Source: Corythucha ciliata
Taxonomy: Eukaryota > Arthropoda > Insecta > Hemiptera > Tingidae
Direction of reading: 5' to 3'
DNA length: 64,000 nucleotides
Assembly: GCA_038030265.1 (NCBI GenBank)
Contig: CM075939.1
Span: 34,639,253-34,703,252 of the forward strand
Positions 1-11,262 of this stretch are shown one piece after another. Both the position numbers and the translations under genes were made by a program. Under the pieces are notes generated by a model, which was not told the origin of the DNA, did no database searches, and saw only the letters and a list, made by a program, of their open reading frames with translations. Every line of letters begins with the position of its first letter. Within the stretch, counting starts at the first letter, position 1.

Positions 1-467
1 TGAAACCAGCGTTCAGGTTCGGTTGCTTGTGATAAGCCTGTCAACTGTCAAAACACGCTAGCGGTATTGACGTCACAAGGTCACGTCTGTCAAAACCCGC
101 TCCATCGCGAAACTCATTACTTTAAAAATTAATTAAAAACACTTCCCACGCGATTTTTTTTTAATTTTTCCTACTCTTTCCTCAATAACTTCTATCGAAG
201 AATGCCATGAGCGAATAAAAAAATTTTTAAAAGTTCTACACTTTGTAATCCACTCACGACCGAAACTACGACACATTTTCCCACAAACAATCGCCCATCA
301 ATAGGTCTCTTCGTTTGCCGTCCGGAGCTGCACTATAATCACTGAAAGTACTGAACTTCCATTATTTTTTCGCGTTATTTCACATGATAACCCACGAGGT
401 TACATAATTTCATGCAGCTCGGAGTAGTCGGGCGATAAACGAATAGACCTCATGCCTTTATGTTTTT
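1..467. other. No gene recognised
   Basis: AT-rich sequence with no coding pattern I can support. It lies on the C-terminal side of the decayed Gypsy protease that follows and may be further decayed pol sequence on the minus strand, but I see no reverse transcriptase motif in it. Confidence 0.3.
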
Positions 468-630
468 AATGAACTTCTACCCGAGCTATCCCATGGAGAT
501 TAATTGGTGAGCCGGTGTACGTTTTCAGTTTGATGTTCTGTGCTGGTTAAATTTCAATATCAGGGAACAATTTTGTAAAAACTCTTTTAGATATTGAAGA
601 GACGGCTGCTCCTGTGTCTATAGTTCCATC
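468..630 (-). pseudogene. Decayed Ty3/Gypsy aspartic protease fragment
   Basis: Read on the minus strand, one frame gives DGTIDTGAAVSSISKRVF, with the DTGA active-site motif of retroviral-type proteases. After a stop codon the same frame continues as KLKTYTGSPINLHGIARVEV, the flap-side segment typical of Gypsy proteases. Two in-frame stops make it a pseudogene. No gag or RT part is recognisable beside it, so this is an isolated remnant. The Gypsy copy at 24-27 kb lies on the other strand and is a separate insertion. Confidence 0.75.
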
Positions 631-736
631 TCACATTTTGAGAGAGAGGGAAAGATACTTTATCATGAACACCAGAATATATATGGTAACATATAAGCGT
701 CATTAATGAAAAAAGTAACTTCGATGAAAACAAACA

Positions 737-805
737 AATTATGTAGATTATTGACTAGACTAATGAGGAATTTATGTAGATTATTGACTAGACTAATGAG
801 GAATT
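737..805. repeat. Two-copy tandem repeat, 33-bp unit
   Basis: The segment beginning atgtagattattgactagac is present twice, at 741 and 774, almost without change. It is a simple local duplication with no coding content. Confidence 0.85.
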
Positions 806-1893
806 TGCATGGGTCGGAATTTGCTGAGAAATTTATTTTTCCCCGTTTATTTACACTAAAATAGAAATTAGATGTGCTCCGTTTCTCAAAAAATTGCTTG
901 CTAAAATTTTAAGAAATATTGCAAGTATTAGGCTCCCCTTGACTCTCCCCCTTTCCTGTTATGACGTAATTTAGTCTTTTGCTTCAATGCGGGCGTTCAC
1001 AGATTTCCCTACATGTATGTTATTGTTGCTGAACTTGATTTTTCTATTTGTTTACGAATAATGTTGGGTGACAGCCTGACAGCTCATTTCAATTTCAAAT
1101 ACGAGAATAGTCCAGATATTCTAAAAATGCTGCAGTTTCCAGTTTGCTCGTTGTCGAAGGAACCGCAAGACGCCGAATACAATTTTTGTGAGTTTACCTA
1201 AAAAAAAACACGAAGAACGGAGTGGATTCCACTCCCACGCCTCCACGGAGTGGATCCGAGGAGGCGTTCTGAAACTCTGAAACCGTTGATAATACCCAGA
1301 AAAACTTTGTGTGTGTGCAGCAAGATCATTTTGCCGTGAGTGAAAGTGGAACCAGAGAGTTTGAAATGACCCGATTTGTATATTACACCAAAAATATAAT
1401 ACCTACTCATAAATTATTTATTAATGAACTTGAAAATAGGACGCTTCCAAGATATAAGAGATTTGGCCACAATATCATGTATGAACGACTTGTCTCAAAG
1501 AACCTAAAAGTACCTAGTAATTGTGTCTAAAACTTTTCTTTCGAGCGGTCAGCTTCTTTTCGTCGCCGGCCTGTCGAACACACGACGACCCAAAATCTGG
1601 CTTAACTAGGCCCCATCTTCAGTATTGCAAGGGGCAGCCTCAGGAATATTGGCCGCTGTGATCTCCCATGGATGGCGAAGCTCGTACCTCACACTTTTGA
1701 ACTTTGCCCTTTGGAGAGGCGGCTGGCTTGCTTGCACAGGACCGGACTTTTTTTTAGGGAATGAATTCAACGAAACCATCGCAATGGTTGCCTGGCAACT
1801 CACTAACACAAGAAAACCTCATGATTTAAAAAATTCAGTTTTTTGTGAGAGAGATAGAGAATGCATTAGACAAGGACAAAAAAGACTAAATTA
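806..1893. other. No gene recognised
   Basis: Short open frames occur but none shows a recognisable domain, splice context or repeat partner inside the window. The segment around 1600-1760 has a more balanced base composition than its surroundings and might be an old dispersed element, but I found no terminal repeats for it. Confidence 0.3.
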
Positions 1894-2009
1894 GGTCACA
1901 CCATTTTTTGGCGGGAAGTCAAATACTGCTATTTTAAATAATTAAAAAACTAGTTATAATTGAATTCAATTGTTAAAATTCGTATCTATCAAAAGGTAAT
2001 GGTGTGACC
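1894..2009. mobile_element. Short TIR element (MITE) with TA flanks
   Basis: The ends are inverted copies: ggtcacaccatt on the left and aatggtgtgacc on the right. TA lies directly outside each end (1892-1893 and 2010-2011). Length 116 bp with an AT-rich centre. TA duplication suggests a Tc1/mariner-type non-autonomous element. It sits exactly at the 3' end of the neighbouring LINE. Confidence 0.65.
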
Positions 2010-2011
2010 TA

Positions 2012-4294
2012 CCAGAAAAAAATATTTTTGGAAAATGTGCAACTTTCTCATATTTGTTCCCTGGTAAACAAAACGGGTGCTCAAAAATTCTTCAAAACAA
2101 TAAATCACATAATTCATACAAAACAGCTTCAACTTTGATTTAAAAGCAGTGAAGTCCATGGCTACAAACGTATCCGAAAGGGCATTATAAAATTTCACTC
2201 CCCACCAATCCACCCTACGTTGTGATTTAGCAAGCCTGCAATACGGTGCGATAAGTTTTCCGCTGCTACGCGTGCAATAGTCTTGAACACTAATTTCTTT
2301 TGAATTATCCTTGAAAACGTGCATGTGAAGAACGGAGTGGAATAAAACTGCGGACAAAGGCATGATTTTCAGTTTTCTAAAGCCGTCTCTACAATCCTCC
2401 CGAAACTTCCTGTGTGTAATAATTCTAACAACCTTACCCTGAAGTGAGAAAACCTTTTTGGCTTGAGGACTGTGGCCCCACACAAGCAAACCATACGCGG
2501 CCAATGAGTGAAACAGCGCAAAGTAAGAAGTCAAGAGCGCAGGCACCGAGACGATCTGTCTCAAGCTTCTAACGAGGAAAATCACCTTGGACAACTTCGC
2601 TGTTAACAATGTACAATGTTGATCCCACACTAACCGGCTATCTACACAGATTCCTAAAAAAAATTGACAAAGGACCTCTCTACCTTCTTAATCGCGAAGT
2701 CTACGAATACTGTCTTATCGCCATTAAAAGTCAAACAGTTAGCTGAGAACCAGTCCTCAGCCTCAACCAAAACTTCCTCTGCTTTAGAGGCTGCATCTGC
2801 CTTCGAATTACCACCAACTAAAAGAGTCGTGTCATCAGCCAACAGGATGCAATGAGCAGAGGAAACTGCAGGGAAATCATTGATAAAAATCAAAAATAGT
2901 ACTGGCCCCAAAATAGAGCCTTGGGGCGCGCCATGTAAAACATTACTCAACTCAGAAACCTCATCACGAACTTTAACCGCTTGTTTTCTATTATGAATGT
3001 GTGACTCAATCAATTTCGTGGCCACAGGCGAAAAATTATACCATCGTAACTTTGATACGAGAATATCGTGAGACACACTATCAAAGGCCTTCTTCAGATC
3101 AATGAAAACCCCACTTACGCATTTCCTATCTTCGAATCTTGATAGAACCCTTTCAATTAAGTCAAGCATTGCTGCTGCAGTGCTCTTTCCAGATCTGAAA
3201 CCATACAGGCGTGAGGAGAAAAGGTCCATTTTATCGAAAAAATCGACTATGTCATTTTTCATGAGCCTCTCGAGCACTTTCGAAAATACAGGCAAAATAC
3301 TGATAGGCCTATAGTTGCTTGGATCTTTTTTATCGCCTTTTTTAAACAAAACATACACAAGAGATATCTTGATTTAATGCACTGGGGAAAATCCATAAAG
3401 AAAGACTGCAGTTTATTAAATGAGTGAACTGTGGAAGGATTGTGTCGACAATTCCCATCAGAATGGGAGCGCTCAGCCCAAACCAGTCTGGAGATTTACT
3501 TGTGTTAAGAGACAAGACGCACCGTTTTACTGCCAGATCATCTACCTGTTTGAATTCAAAAGGCTCAAGAGGGGTATTTCTGGGTTTAAAATCATTGAAT
3601 ACGTGATTACTAGGCTTGATATTTGTTAAAATATTTTTGTCAATGATTGAGGTGAAGTGATCATTCAGCTCGCAAGGACTTAAGGGGGTTTTCGGGATGC
3701 TTATACTGCTTATGCTGTTTTTATTTTATTATCGTTGAAAGCTATTTTGGCTGCATTCACTGCATTTTTATATTCTTTTCTCAACCTGGTTTTCAGAGCG
3801 TTGAAGGAAACATCATTACAACAATTCGCTAAATTACTGACAATTTCGAGTCTTTCTCTCATCTTATACAAATCCTCTGTATACCATTGTTCGTCAATAT
3901 TATTGGCATTTTTCACTTTTACTTTTTTCAAAGGAAAACAGAGATTAAAATACGAGGTAATTGTGTCAACAAATAAAGTCCACTTTGAATCCAGATCAAG
4001 ATTGCAATCATAAACAAAACTCCAGTCCAAAGTGGATAAACAATCACAGTGAAAGTGCAAGTTATCTAAATTAAACGGACGGACAAGTTTACAAACAACA
4101 GTGACATGGTGCTTTATGTGTCGAACAAGTTTACTACTACGGTTAGGCGGTTTAGAATTATTAATGTACGAAATACTAATGATTTGGGCGGTGTGATCAG
4201 AAAGGCCCGGATCAATCTGTTTACGAGACACTCGTCAGAACTAAAATTTGTAAAAACTACGTCTATTAGTTTGATCCACGAATTAACTCACAGA
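2012..4294 (-). pseudogene. Non-LTR retrotransposon (jockey/CR1-like), EN C-terminus to 3' end
   Basis: Minus-strand remnant of an APE-type LINE ORF2. In order from the 5' side: the end of the endonuclease with the SDH motif (DPGLSDHTAQI, near 4200); a linker; the reverse transcriptase (KKGDKKDPSNYRPISILP, GFRSGKSTAAA, FIDLKKAFDSVSHDIL, GAPQGSILGPVLFLIFINDF, and the catalytic box LADDTT instead of the usual FADD); and the C-terminal region down to about 2012. Small frame changes near 2640, 3350 and 3710 break it. The PNYRP and PQGS motifs fit jockey or CR1-related clades; I cannot separate these by eye. Further endonuclease sequence reappears at 4688-4765, so later insertions split it. Confidence 0.85.
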
Positions 4295-4429
4295 CTGGGG
4301 GCTTATTTTGAACGGTCGGGAAAAAATCCCGCAAGTGGGATCCAAGGACGCCGAATAAGAAATAACATTATCTCACCATAGCAACCGTTTTTTGCGGCAT
4401 TTTCACACGACTTCGGAATACAGCCCCAG
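4295..4429. mobile_element. Possible small TIR element inside the LINE endonuclease
   Basis: The left end (ctgggggcttattttgaacgg) and the inverse of the right end (ctggggctgtattccgaagt) resemble one another, suggesting imperfect terminal inverted repeats of about 20 bp. It shares its right boundary with the next MITE. The match is weak and no target duplication is clear. Confidence 0.35.
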
Positions 4430-4687
4430 GGGAGTGATTCTGTAACTTGCAAAATTTATGTGTCATAAAATGGAAGAAGGGCAAGGGGAGGTACCTCGTT
4501 GCCATGGTTTTTACGATACCTAGTGAATTAAACTGCGGAATTTTCACGCGAGAATGTGTGGTCTCGAAGAAAAAATAATAAATTTCTTAACAAATGTGTG
4601 GAAAAACCAAGGCAACGGGGTACATCCTCTCCCCCTCCTTCTCAGTTACGGCACGTAAATTTTGCAAGTTACAGAATCATCCCCCAG
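4427..4687. mobile_element. Fold-back MITE, family 1, copy 1
   Basis: Terminal inverted repeats of about 35 bp built on gattctgtaacttgcaaaat followed by tta and a cgtgtc-like block. The right end is the inverse. A second full copy in the opposite orientation lies at 22138-22397, and comparing the two defines the borders. Length about 260 bp, no coding capacity. It interrupts the LINE endonuclease (the DLNIHF-containing fragment resumes at 4688). I cannot assign the superfamily: the ends start CAG but the target duplication is unclear. Confidence 0.85.
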
Positions 4688-4765
4688 GTTATTTGACTCA
4701 TTATTAAAATGTATATTAAGGTCACAAGTGAACAACGTATTATTTCTATAGACACCAAGCAAAGT
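4688..4765 (-). pseudogene. LINE endonuclease fragment
   Basis: The minus strand reads TLFTCDLNIHFNNESNN, close to the GDLNI/GDFNI motif of APE endonucleases. It is the upstream continuation of the LINE at 2012-4294, separated from it by one or two MITEs. The 135-bp satellite begins just beyond it. Confidence 0.6.
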
Positions 4766-4770
4766 TTTCT

Positions 4771-5310
4771 CCGCCAATGACATAAGTACAGGCGGGGGCG
4801 GTCTAGGGGCAGGATCGCTGGCATGACAACATCGTTATAAAGTGTCGTGCCACAACCATCTTCGGTATGGAACCTCTACAGACACCCCCGACGCATAAAA
4901 CATGCCCGCCAATGACATAAGTACAGGCGGGGGCGGTCTGGGGGCAGGATCGCTGGCATGACAACATCGTTATAAAGTGTCGTGCCACAACCATCTTCGG
5001 TATGGAACCTCTACAGACACCCCCGACGCATAAAACCTGCCCGCCAATGACATAAGTACAGGCGGGGGCGGTCTGGGGGCAGGATCGCTGGCATGACAAC
5101 ATCGTTATAAAGTGTCGTGCCACAACCATCTTCGGTATGGAACCTCTACAGACACCCCCGACGCATAAAACATGCCCACCAATGACATAAGTACAGGCGG
5201 GGGCGGTCTGGGGGCAGGATCGCTGGCATGACAACATCGTAATAAAGTGTCGTGCCACAACCATCTTCGGTATGGAACCTCTACAGACACCCCCGACGCA
5301 TGAGTGACGA
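4771..5310 (-). repeat. 135-bp tandem satellite, left block (4 units)
   Basis: Four units with a period of exactly 135 bp (starts at 4771, 4906, 5041, 5176) and only a few differences between units. The GC-rich unit includes caggcgggggcggtctgggg and aaccatcttcggtatggaac. This block is inverted relative to the block at 5467-6276. Because 135 is a multiple of three, one frame stays open throughout; I do not read it as a gene. Confidence 0.95.
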
Positions 5311-5466
5311 GGGGGCAAAAATGTGGGGTATCCATTTTGACGCAATACTAAGGGCATCATGCGCAAAACAGTTGTTTTCGTGAATTTTATACCTTAAACC
5401 CTTGTGTAAAATTTGCAGCGTTTTTTTTTAATTTTTTTTATTTTTTTAATTTTTTTTATTTTTTTT
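5311..5466. other. Spacer between inverted satellite blocks
   Basis: A 156-bp non-repetitive spacer ending in a T-rich run (5419-5467). It is the loop of a long inverted repeat formed by the two satellite blocks. No coding content seen. Confidence 0.7.
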
Positions 5467-6276
5467 TGATGTTGTCATGCCAGCGATCCTGCCCCCAGAC
5501 CGCCCCCGCCTGTACTTATGTCATTGGCGGGCATGTTTTATGCGTCGGGGGTGCCTGTAGAGGTTCCATACCGAAGATGGTTATGGCACGACACTTTATA
5601 ACGATGTTGTCATGCCAGCGATCCTGCCCCCAGACCGCCCCCGCCTGTACTTATGTCATTGGCGGGCATGTTTTATGCGTCGGGGGTGTCTGTAGAGGTT
5701 CCATACCGAAGATGGTTGTGGCACGACACTTTATAACGATGTTGTCATGCCAGCGATCCTGCCCCCAGACCGCCCCCGCCTGTACTTATGTCATTGGCGG
5801 GCATGTTTTATGCGTCGGGGGTGTCTGTAGAGGTTCCATACCGAAGATGGTTATGGCACGACACTTTATAACGATGTTTTCATGCCAGCGATCCTGCCCC
5901 CAGACCGCCCCCGCCTGTACTTATGTCATTGGCGGGCATGTTTTATGCGTCGGGGGTGTCTGTAGAGGTTCCATACCGAAGATGGTTGTGGCACGACACT
6001 TTATAACGATGTTGTCATGCCAGCGATCCTGCCCCCAGACCGCCCCCGCCTGTACTTATGTCATTGGTGGGCATGTTTTATGCGTCGGGGGTGTCTGTAG
6101 AGGTTCCATACCGAAGATGGTTGTGGCACGACACTTTATAACGATGTTGTCATGCCTGCGATCCTGCCCCCAGACCGCCCCCGCCTGTACTTATGTCATT
6201 GGTGGGCATGTTTTATGCGTCGGGGGTGTCTGTAGAGGTTCCATACCGAAGATGGTTGTGGCACGACACTTTATAA
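5467..6276 (+). repeat. 135-bp tandem satellite, right block (6 units)
   Basis: Six units at 5467, 5602, 5737, 5872, 6007 and 6142, same sequence as the left block but in opposite orientation. The last unit ends at cactttataa. Unit differences are single bases, for example gatgttttcatgcc in the fourth unit, pointing to recent amplification. A diverged pair in the same head-to-head order lies inside the TIR element at 45.4-45.7 kb. Confidence 0.95.
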
Positions 6277-6424
6277 ATTTCTAAAAATTGTCCGCCATCT
6301 TGAAATGAATGTGAAGATGAACAAGAATTTTGTCGATTTCTTTTGAAGTCGATTTGTTTATCGTATAGACCTTGGTTACTGTATTTGTAAACAGTCTCAT
6401 CACAACTTTCAGATGACCTTTCGA

Positions 6425-6540
6425 TTTTAGTTCATTGTAATAAAAGAGAATTTATGTACTTCGTCTAATCCCATCCTCGTTGCCATTGAAGTAACGATAG
6501 ACGAAGTACATAAATTCTGTTTTACTACAACGAACTAAAA
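6425..6540. mobile_element. Fold-back element (hairpin MITE)
   Basis: Nearly the whole 116 bp is palindromic. The inner arms agaatttatgtacttcgtct and its inverse are perfect, and the outer arms (ttttagttcattgtaataaa against tttactacaacgaactaaaa) pair with a few mismatches. The central loop is about 30 bp. No coding capacity; no second copy in the window. Confidence 0.75.
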
Positions 6541-6819
6541 CCGTCCTGCGGAACAAATTAAATAATTTTATGGGGAAGAGGGAAGAGGTAGATAAACACA
6601 ACAGATTGTCTGCCACGACTGACTCGACGCTCAAGAATTCGCTGGAATTTTTAAATCGACGCGGAAAATATACAACTGCATTGACTCCGAATTTTGAGAA
6701 AAAAAATTTGGGTTTTATTACACATGATAAGTCTAAAATTGAAAACGAAAATCGCAAATTTGTGGTTTCTGCTTGCAAATTACGAAAAAAATTGAGAAAA
6801 AATCACTAATGCGTGGTGT

Positions 6820-7075
6820 ATGGAGGCTATTTTACTTCTAAAACAGAGAAAAACTATAATGTGCTGTTTTTGGGGCAAGTCCGCGGATAAAATTAAGAAA
6901 AATTGAAAACTCGCAGCTCAGCTTGACAAAAACGCTAATTCGCTGCAAAATTCGATAAAATTCCAATTCGTGGTTTCTGGAAGCCACTTTGGAACTGTAG
7001 ATGAGAAAAAGCGCCCATTCATGGCTAAAAATGTGAAAATGCGTTAATTTGAAGCTAAAATGGAAAATACCTAAT
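6820..7075 (+). repeat. Degenerate short repeat, family 1
   Basis: Loosely repeated 25-32 bp units with the pattern cgctaattcgcggctaaaa followed by tgagaaaa. The same unit, on either strand, fills stretches of the 54-59 kb and 62-64 kb regions. Units are too diverged for a clean period. Confidence 0.7.
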
Positions 7076-8270
7076 TTGAGAGAGAGAGAGAAAGAAGCGT
7101 CGTTAGATTAGTGGCCCTAGAGCAAATAATTTTGACAGGTTTGATCGGCCGGTACTTTCCACAGATATCGTTAACGATCTAGAGCAAACGATGAGAACTG
7201 TCGCCGCCCCTTAACGTACAAAAGTTATCTGCGACCGATATCTGTTACCCGATGAAATCTGCTCCGTTAGTGGGGGCACATCTGGCAGATTGAGATCTGT
7301 CGTTGACCGTAATCTGACAGATTTCATTTATCGGTCGCGTTCGAAAGATATATTTGAGATCGGTGACAGTATGGAGTTTAAAAAAATGGAGGGAGCAAAA
7401 AGCTTTTTCACTTGAGAAATAATAAATTAATTGATATAATTGAGATCAAACGACTTGACAAAAGACAGATCCGAGCATTGAGAAGAAACTGGTTGAATTG
7501 ACCAGTTATTTTTTAACGTGATTAACTGGTGGTTAGTTATTTATTGTTAACTGTTACGCCATAACAGTTAACCGTTATTTAACCCACCTCTACAACCCCC
7601 CCCCCCTTTGCGGTAGAATTGAGATAAAGAGCTGAATCTCTCGTTTTACATAGAGAAACAACACGCATTCGCAGCTAAAATAATAATAAACCAAATAAAA
7701 TGCTTGCTGACCACGATTAGACCTACGAGAAGCTTTATTATCATTTTAGGATAAATAATAGTGTGCTTGATTCCATTTTCACCTTCTTTTATTCGCAAAG
7801 GCCTATTGCAAAGAACACCCAAACAAGCATTTTTCGCTGGAAACTTGTTCATTTCTTGAAAATTCTACAAAGGGGTGCGATAATCCAAGTTTGGTATTTT
7901 GAGCCTCACTATAGCCCGTCAAGTTAAACGTGGACCTCGCCCTCCTGTGTTCAGCCGCTCTAGCTATTTTTCCTTACCCCCTCAATGGAACTTCGCTTGA
8001 TAATAAAACTAATCTTTGGTAAACAGTGAGACAACCAATTCTTTAAGGAAAGTAGAGGAAAGAGAAGTTGCAATTAATCGAATGAGAGTGCGCTGGCCGC
8101 GGGGCTATAATGAGGCAAGTTTTGTGAAATTTGCCAAACCTTGATAGTAATCAAGTTACGGCTAAACTGCCTAAAATCGGTACAAATCTTCACAATCTGA
8201 CTGGTTTACTAGAAAAGTGTGACTACTTTCAGGGTTAACTGGACCAATTCCCACTGAAAAATGTCTGCTC
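7076..8270. other. No gene recognised; one hairpin
   Basis: A short GA-rich run at 7078-7096, a perfect 11-bp-arm hairpin at 7546-7572 (gttaactgtta, 5-base loop, inverse arm) and a C run near 7600. No coding sequence can be supported. Confidence 0.4.
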
Positions 8271-9931
8271 CCTAGTAGCAAGCCCATATTTCTGAAATAT
8301 GTTAGAAACATAACAACGTGTCTAATGCAATCATTGCAAGTGAAAGTTGTCTGAAATATTTCAAACACCAATAATTTGAAATATTTCAGAAATTATCTTT
8401 CTGACACATTTCCAACACAACTGACCAACATATTTCAAAAACTCTTGTCCAAAACGTATTGAACATGTGGAAATTTGTGTTTTGAACACAATGGGCCTCT
8501 CGTGGCGGCTGTATCGTTTCAAACACATGTCAAACTCATTGAGCTGAACATATTTTTGAGGAATAAAAAAGTGTTATTAGGAGTATTTCAAACACGTGAC
8601 AGAAAAGGTGTTATATTGGCTGTGGTTTCATGGATTTTGCAGTGTTCTGGAAAGCTTTCCAACACGTTTTCAACATTATGTGATGACATATTTTCGACAT
8701 GAAGAACTTCGGCTTCACTAGTCAGATCGAGTTTAATAGCTCACTCAAAACTCAAATAAATTATTATAAATCCGGTTACCATATTGAGGAACGTATAGGT
8801 ACATAATATTAAGTTGTTTTGTGCATTTCATTTTTTCCTGAAAGTTAAAATGAGTTCAAATCGGTTCAAATTCCCATGAATATTTAGTTCCAAGCCCTCA
8901 CGCTGTGGAAATTGAAAGCATCAGCCGTCTAATCTACCTCGTCTTGTTGGAGACACATGATGATGACTGACGCTAAAGAACGAAATTATGGTTCAACCGG
9001 GTTCAACACGTCTAGGCTGCCCAATTTGATTGTTGGTAAGGTGTAACAAAACGATATTATGGCGTCCTTCTTATTGAGTTAATTTACAGATTTTACAACA
9101 CAAATGTTTGTCGGCAAAGAGAAAAGGAATAATTAATTGACGTTTCAAAAGCGTGTCTTTCTCAGGTTGGGAATAACATAGGGTTTTATTGATAAACCTA
9201 AAGCAAAGAAGCTGCAAAATGCTGATGCGTGTAGAGGCATGGACAAGACTTATTTTGGGTTCTAACTTCATTAGAATTTCTTTGTAATAACTACTTTGTG
9301 GTTTAATATACGATGTCTATCTATTCTAATTAAATTTGATTCCTATGAAGCGTCAAACGCACGCGTCAGTGGCTATGGAGTTAGAGCACTAAGGGCGCTT
9401 TCACACTTGAGATTCTGGTATCCGATTTCCGTACCGAGGATACTAAAAATTCAATACGGCAAACGCGCTCATTCACACTTAAGATTCCGGAATCGGATAC
9501 TAAAAGTATGCTTTTCCGGAATCTACGTGTGAAGGAGCGCCTTGACTGTAGTGTATTTTTAAATTTTTAGTATCCTCGATACGGAAATCGGATACCGGAA
9601 TCTTAGGTGTGAAAACGGTCTTACTTTAACTCCAATAGCCGATGAACGCGAGCACCTATGCTTTCATTCGAAAGATGACTGTCATCAGTATGAAATATGA
9701 CTAACACGTGTTAGTGTCGTGGACGAGAACACATTTTCAACATGAATCTGTAATGATATTGACAACATTACAACGTCATGATGAAAATATGTCATAACAT
9801 AATGTCAAACACGTGTTGAAAAACTGTCCGAAACAGTGCGAAATCCATGAAAAAGCGGCCAATAACACCTTTTCTGTCATGTGTTGGAAATATAACTAGA
9901 AATATTTCAAACATATTTCATTGCTACTAGG
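8271..9931. mobile_element. DNA-transposon-like element with TIRs and GCTC flanks
   Basis: The ends are cctagtagcaa and ttgctactagg, with GCTC immediately outside both (8267-8270 and 9932-9935). Inverted similarity extends inward: the region containing cacgtgacagaaaaggtgtt at 8593-8700 matches the inverse of 9780-9900. Length 1661 bp, no transposase readable, so a non-autonomous or decayed copy. A 4-bp duplication would fit a Chapaev/CMC-type element, but that is a guess. The Harbinger-type MITE at 9393-9620 is nested inside it. Confidence 0.65.
9393..9620. mobile_element. PIF/Harbinger-type MITE, copy 1
   Basis: A long palindrome-like element beginning gggcgctttcacacttgaga and ending gtgtgaaaacggtc, flanked by TAA on the left and TTA on the right, which fits a TWA target. 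Internal sequence is repeated in inverse several times (ggatactaaaaat and ccggaatc blocks). Copy 2 lies at 39025-39215 with matching ends and a clean TAA duplication. No coding capacity. Confidence 0.8.
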
Positions 9932-9935
9932 GCTC

Positions 9936-10480
9936 TTTTCGGTATTGCCCTCAGATTTAGTGTACGTGTAACCGTTCTCGACTTATAAGCGCTGAATCCA
10001 ATAAAACAACACCATGGCTGAAAATAATCTCGAAAACGGTTAGAAACCGGACCTATGTTTATATGAACTTTTTTGGTTCATTTTGGACCTAGAAAAAAAA
10101 CCCTGCATTATTGCCGTCGACTTACTAAACACCGTAGACGACATTCGGTCAGTTTAATAGTTAATTGTTATTTTTCCACTGTGTTTGAGGTAGTTGGGAG
10201 GTAAATGCACTACAAGTCCCCTGACGTCCGGAGACTACCGGGAAGGTACTTGAAAGACTTTGAAAAACCCCTGATTTCGTTTTTTAACCCAATGTGATAA
10301 TGCATCAAAAGCCAAAATTGACGCAGTCCAACCCCTGTTTCTTCCCGTGTTTCTGGTGTGCTGAATCCGAATTTGATATTCAATGAAAATAGTAAACTAT
10401 CATTATGTTTTATTTTTCTGTTATTGAATGTCATTGTGGATATAAATTCCGTTGCATTAAATCCATTACATTAAGGCCGA
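9936..10480. other. No gene recognised
   Basis: Intergenic sequence between the TIR element and the first secreted-protein gene. Only short incidental open frames are present. Confidence 0.35.
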
Positions 10481-10492
10481 TTTGTCTTCTTT

Positions 10493-10498
10493 TTTATT
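10493..10498 (-). terminator. Polyadenylation signal of secreted paralogue 1
   Basis: AATAAA on the minus strand, about 20 bases past the stop codon at 10516. Spacing is short but usable. Confidence 0.55.
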
Positions 10499-10515
10499 TA
10501 TAGCTATATAGGTAT

Positions 10516-11208
10516 TTACATGGAGCAAATGTCGATCATTTTTACAACCTTTTTTACAACGACCTTCATAATAGGGTTGATGACACCCTCGATCAACTTT
10601 CTAGCGATTGATGCCTTCGGTACTTGGTCAAACAAGAGTTTAGCCAGATCGTTGGTTAATAATTCGTCGGACATATCTAGCTCAACGTCGGAAAAGCTGA
10701 CGACTTCGGCATCGTTAACTGTGACCGTGCAATTGGTTCCGTCAGTGGTTACAGTCATGCTCAAATACGCTGTGTTTGACCCCAAGCTCATAGAGACTGG
10801 GCCGTTGCCCAAAAGACCGATGTCAATAGGAAAGGTCCTCACTTCCATATTTTCAATGTAGAATTTGAACACATCTAGTCCAACGAGTGCGCTAAATGTG
10901 ATGTCTGTCCCACCATTCGAAACCAGACTCGCTGATCCTTTACGAGCGATGGTAGCGGCATCACTAAATGTTGCGTTGTTAATGCTCAGACTCACTCCAC
11001 CCAAGATCGAATAGAATTTCTCATTGACGTCAGGTAGTGAATAGTTGCTGTAGCCCAGAGCTTTGAGTTCAGTGTTGATCTGCGTCACTAGAAAATCAAA
11101 CAAGTGGTCCATCGCAGTCGAGTCGGTGGTATCTATCGTTTGACTCTCTCCTGAGTGAAGGAGCAGAGTGCCGACGAAAACTACAGCCAAGGAGACGATG
11201 AACTTCAT
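10516..11208 (-). CDS. Secreted group 7 allergen-like protein, paralogue 1
   Basis: Single-exon gene for 230 residues. Residues 1-22 form a typical signal peptide (MKFIVSLAVVFVGTLLLHSG), so the product should be secreted. The mature part begins with a helix-like segment (DHLFDFLVTQINTEL), then alternating beta-type hydrophobic stretches. It has two cysteines in the mature chain (GTNCTV near residue 160 and IDICSM at the C-terminus) that are kept in all five paralogues and may pair. NYS, NAT and NCT are possible N-glycosylation sites. Length and pattern resemble group 7 mite allergens, which have a BPI-like lipid-binding fold; that is a pattern match only. Takeout/JHBP proteins are an alternative but normally have an N-terminal cysteine pair, absent here. 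Paralogue 2 follows it upstream in the same orientation. Confidence 0.8.
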   Translation of the reverse strand: MKFIVSLAVVFVGTLLLHSGESQTIDTTDSTAMDHLFDFLVTQINTELKALGYSNYSLPDVNEKFYSILGGVSLSINNATFSDAATIARKGSASLVSNGGTDITFSALVGLDVFKFYIENMEVRTFPIDIGLLGNGPVSMSLGSNTAYLSMTVTTDGTNCTVTVNDAEVVSFSDVELDMSDELLTNDLAKLLFDQVPKASIARKLIEGVINPIMKVVVKKVVKMIDICSM

Positions 11209-11220
11209 GGTCGAAAAGTT

Positions 11221-11262
11221 GAAAAACTGGACAAAAGCAGGCGATAGTTCGAATATTTATTG
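11221..11262 (-). promoter_or_regulatory. Core promoter of secreted paralogue 1
   Basis: On the minus strand a TATA-like ATAAATATTC (11251-11260) is followed about 29 bases later by an initiator-like TCCAGTTTTTC (11221-11231), with the ATG 13 bases downstream. The same arrangement precedes all five paralogues. Confidence 0.55.

Noticed and set aside
4771..6276. CRISPR array
   Set aside because: The units are contiguous and near-identical with no unique spacers, and the genome is eukaryotic.
4803..6284. Open frames of 187 and 272 codons with a cysteine-rich 45-residue repeat
   Set aside because: The DNA repeat is 135 bp, a multiple of three, so any frame open in one unit stays open in all. 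The frames follow the satellite blocks in both orientations, with no promoter, signal peptide or non-repeat coding part.
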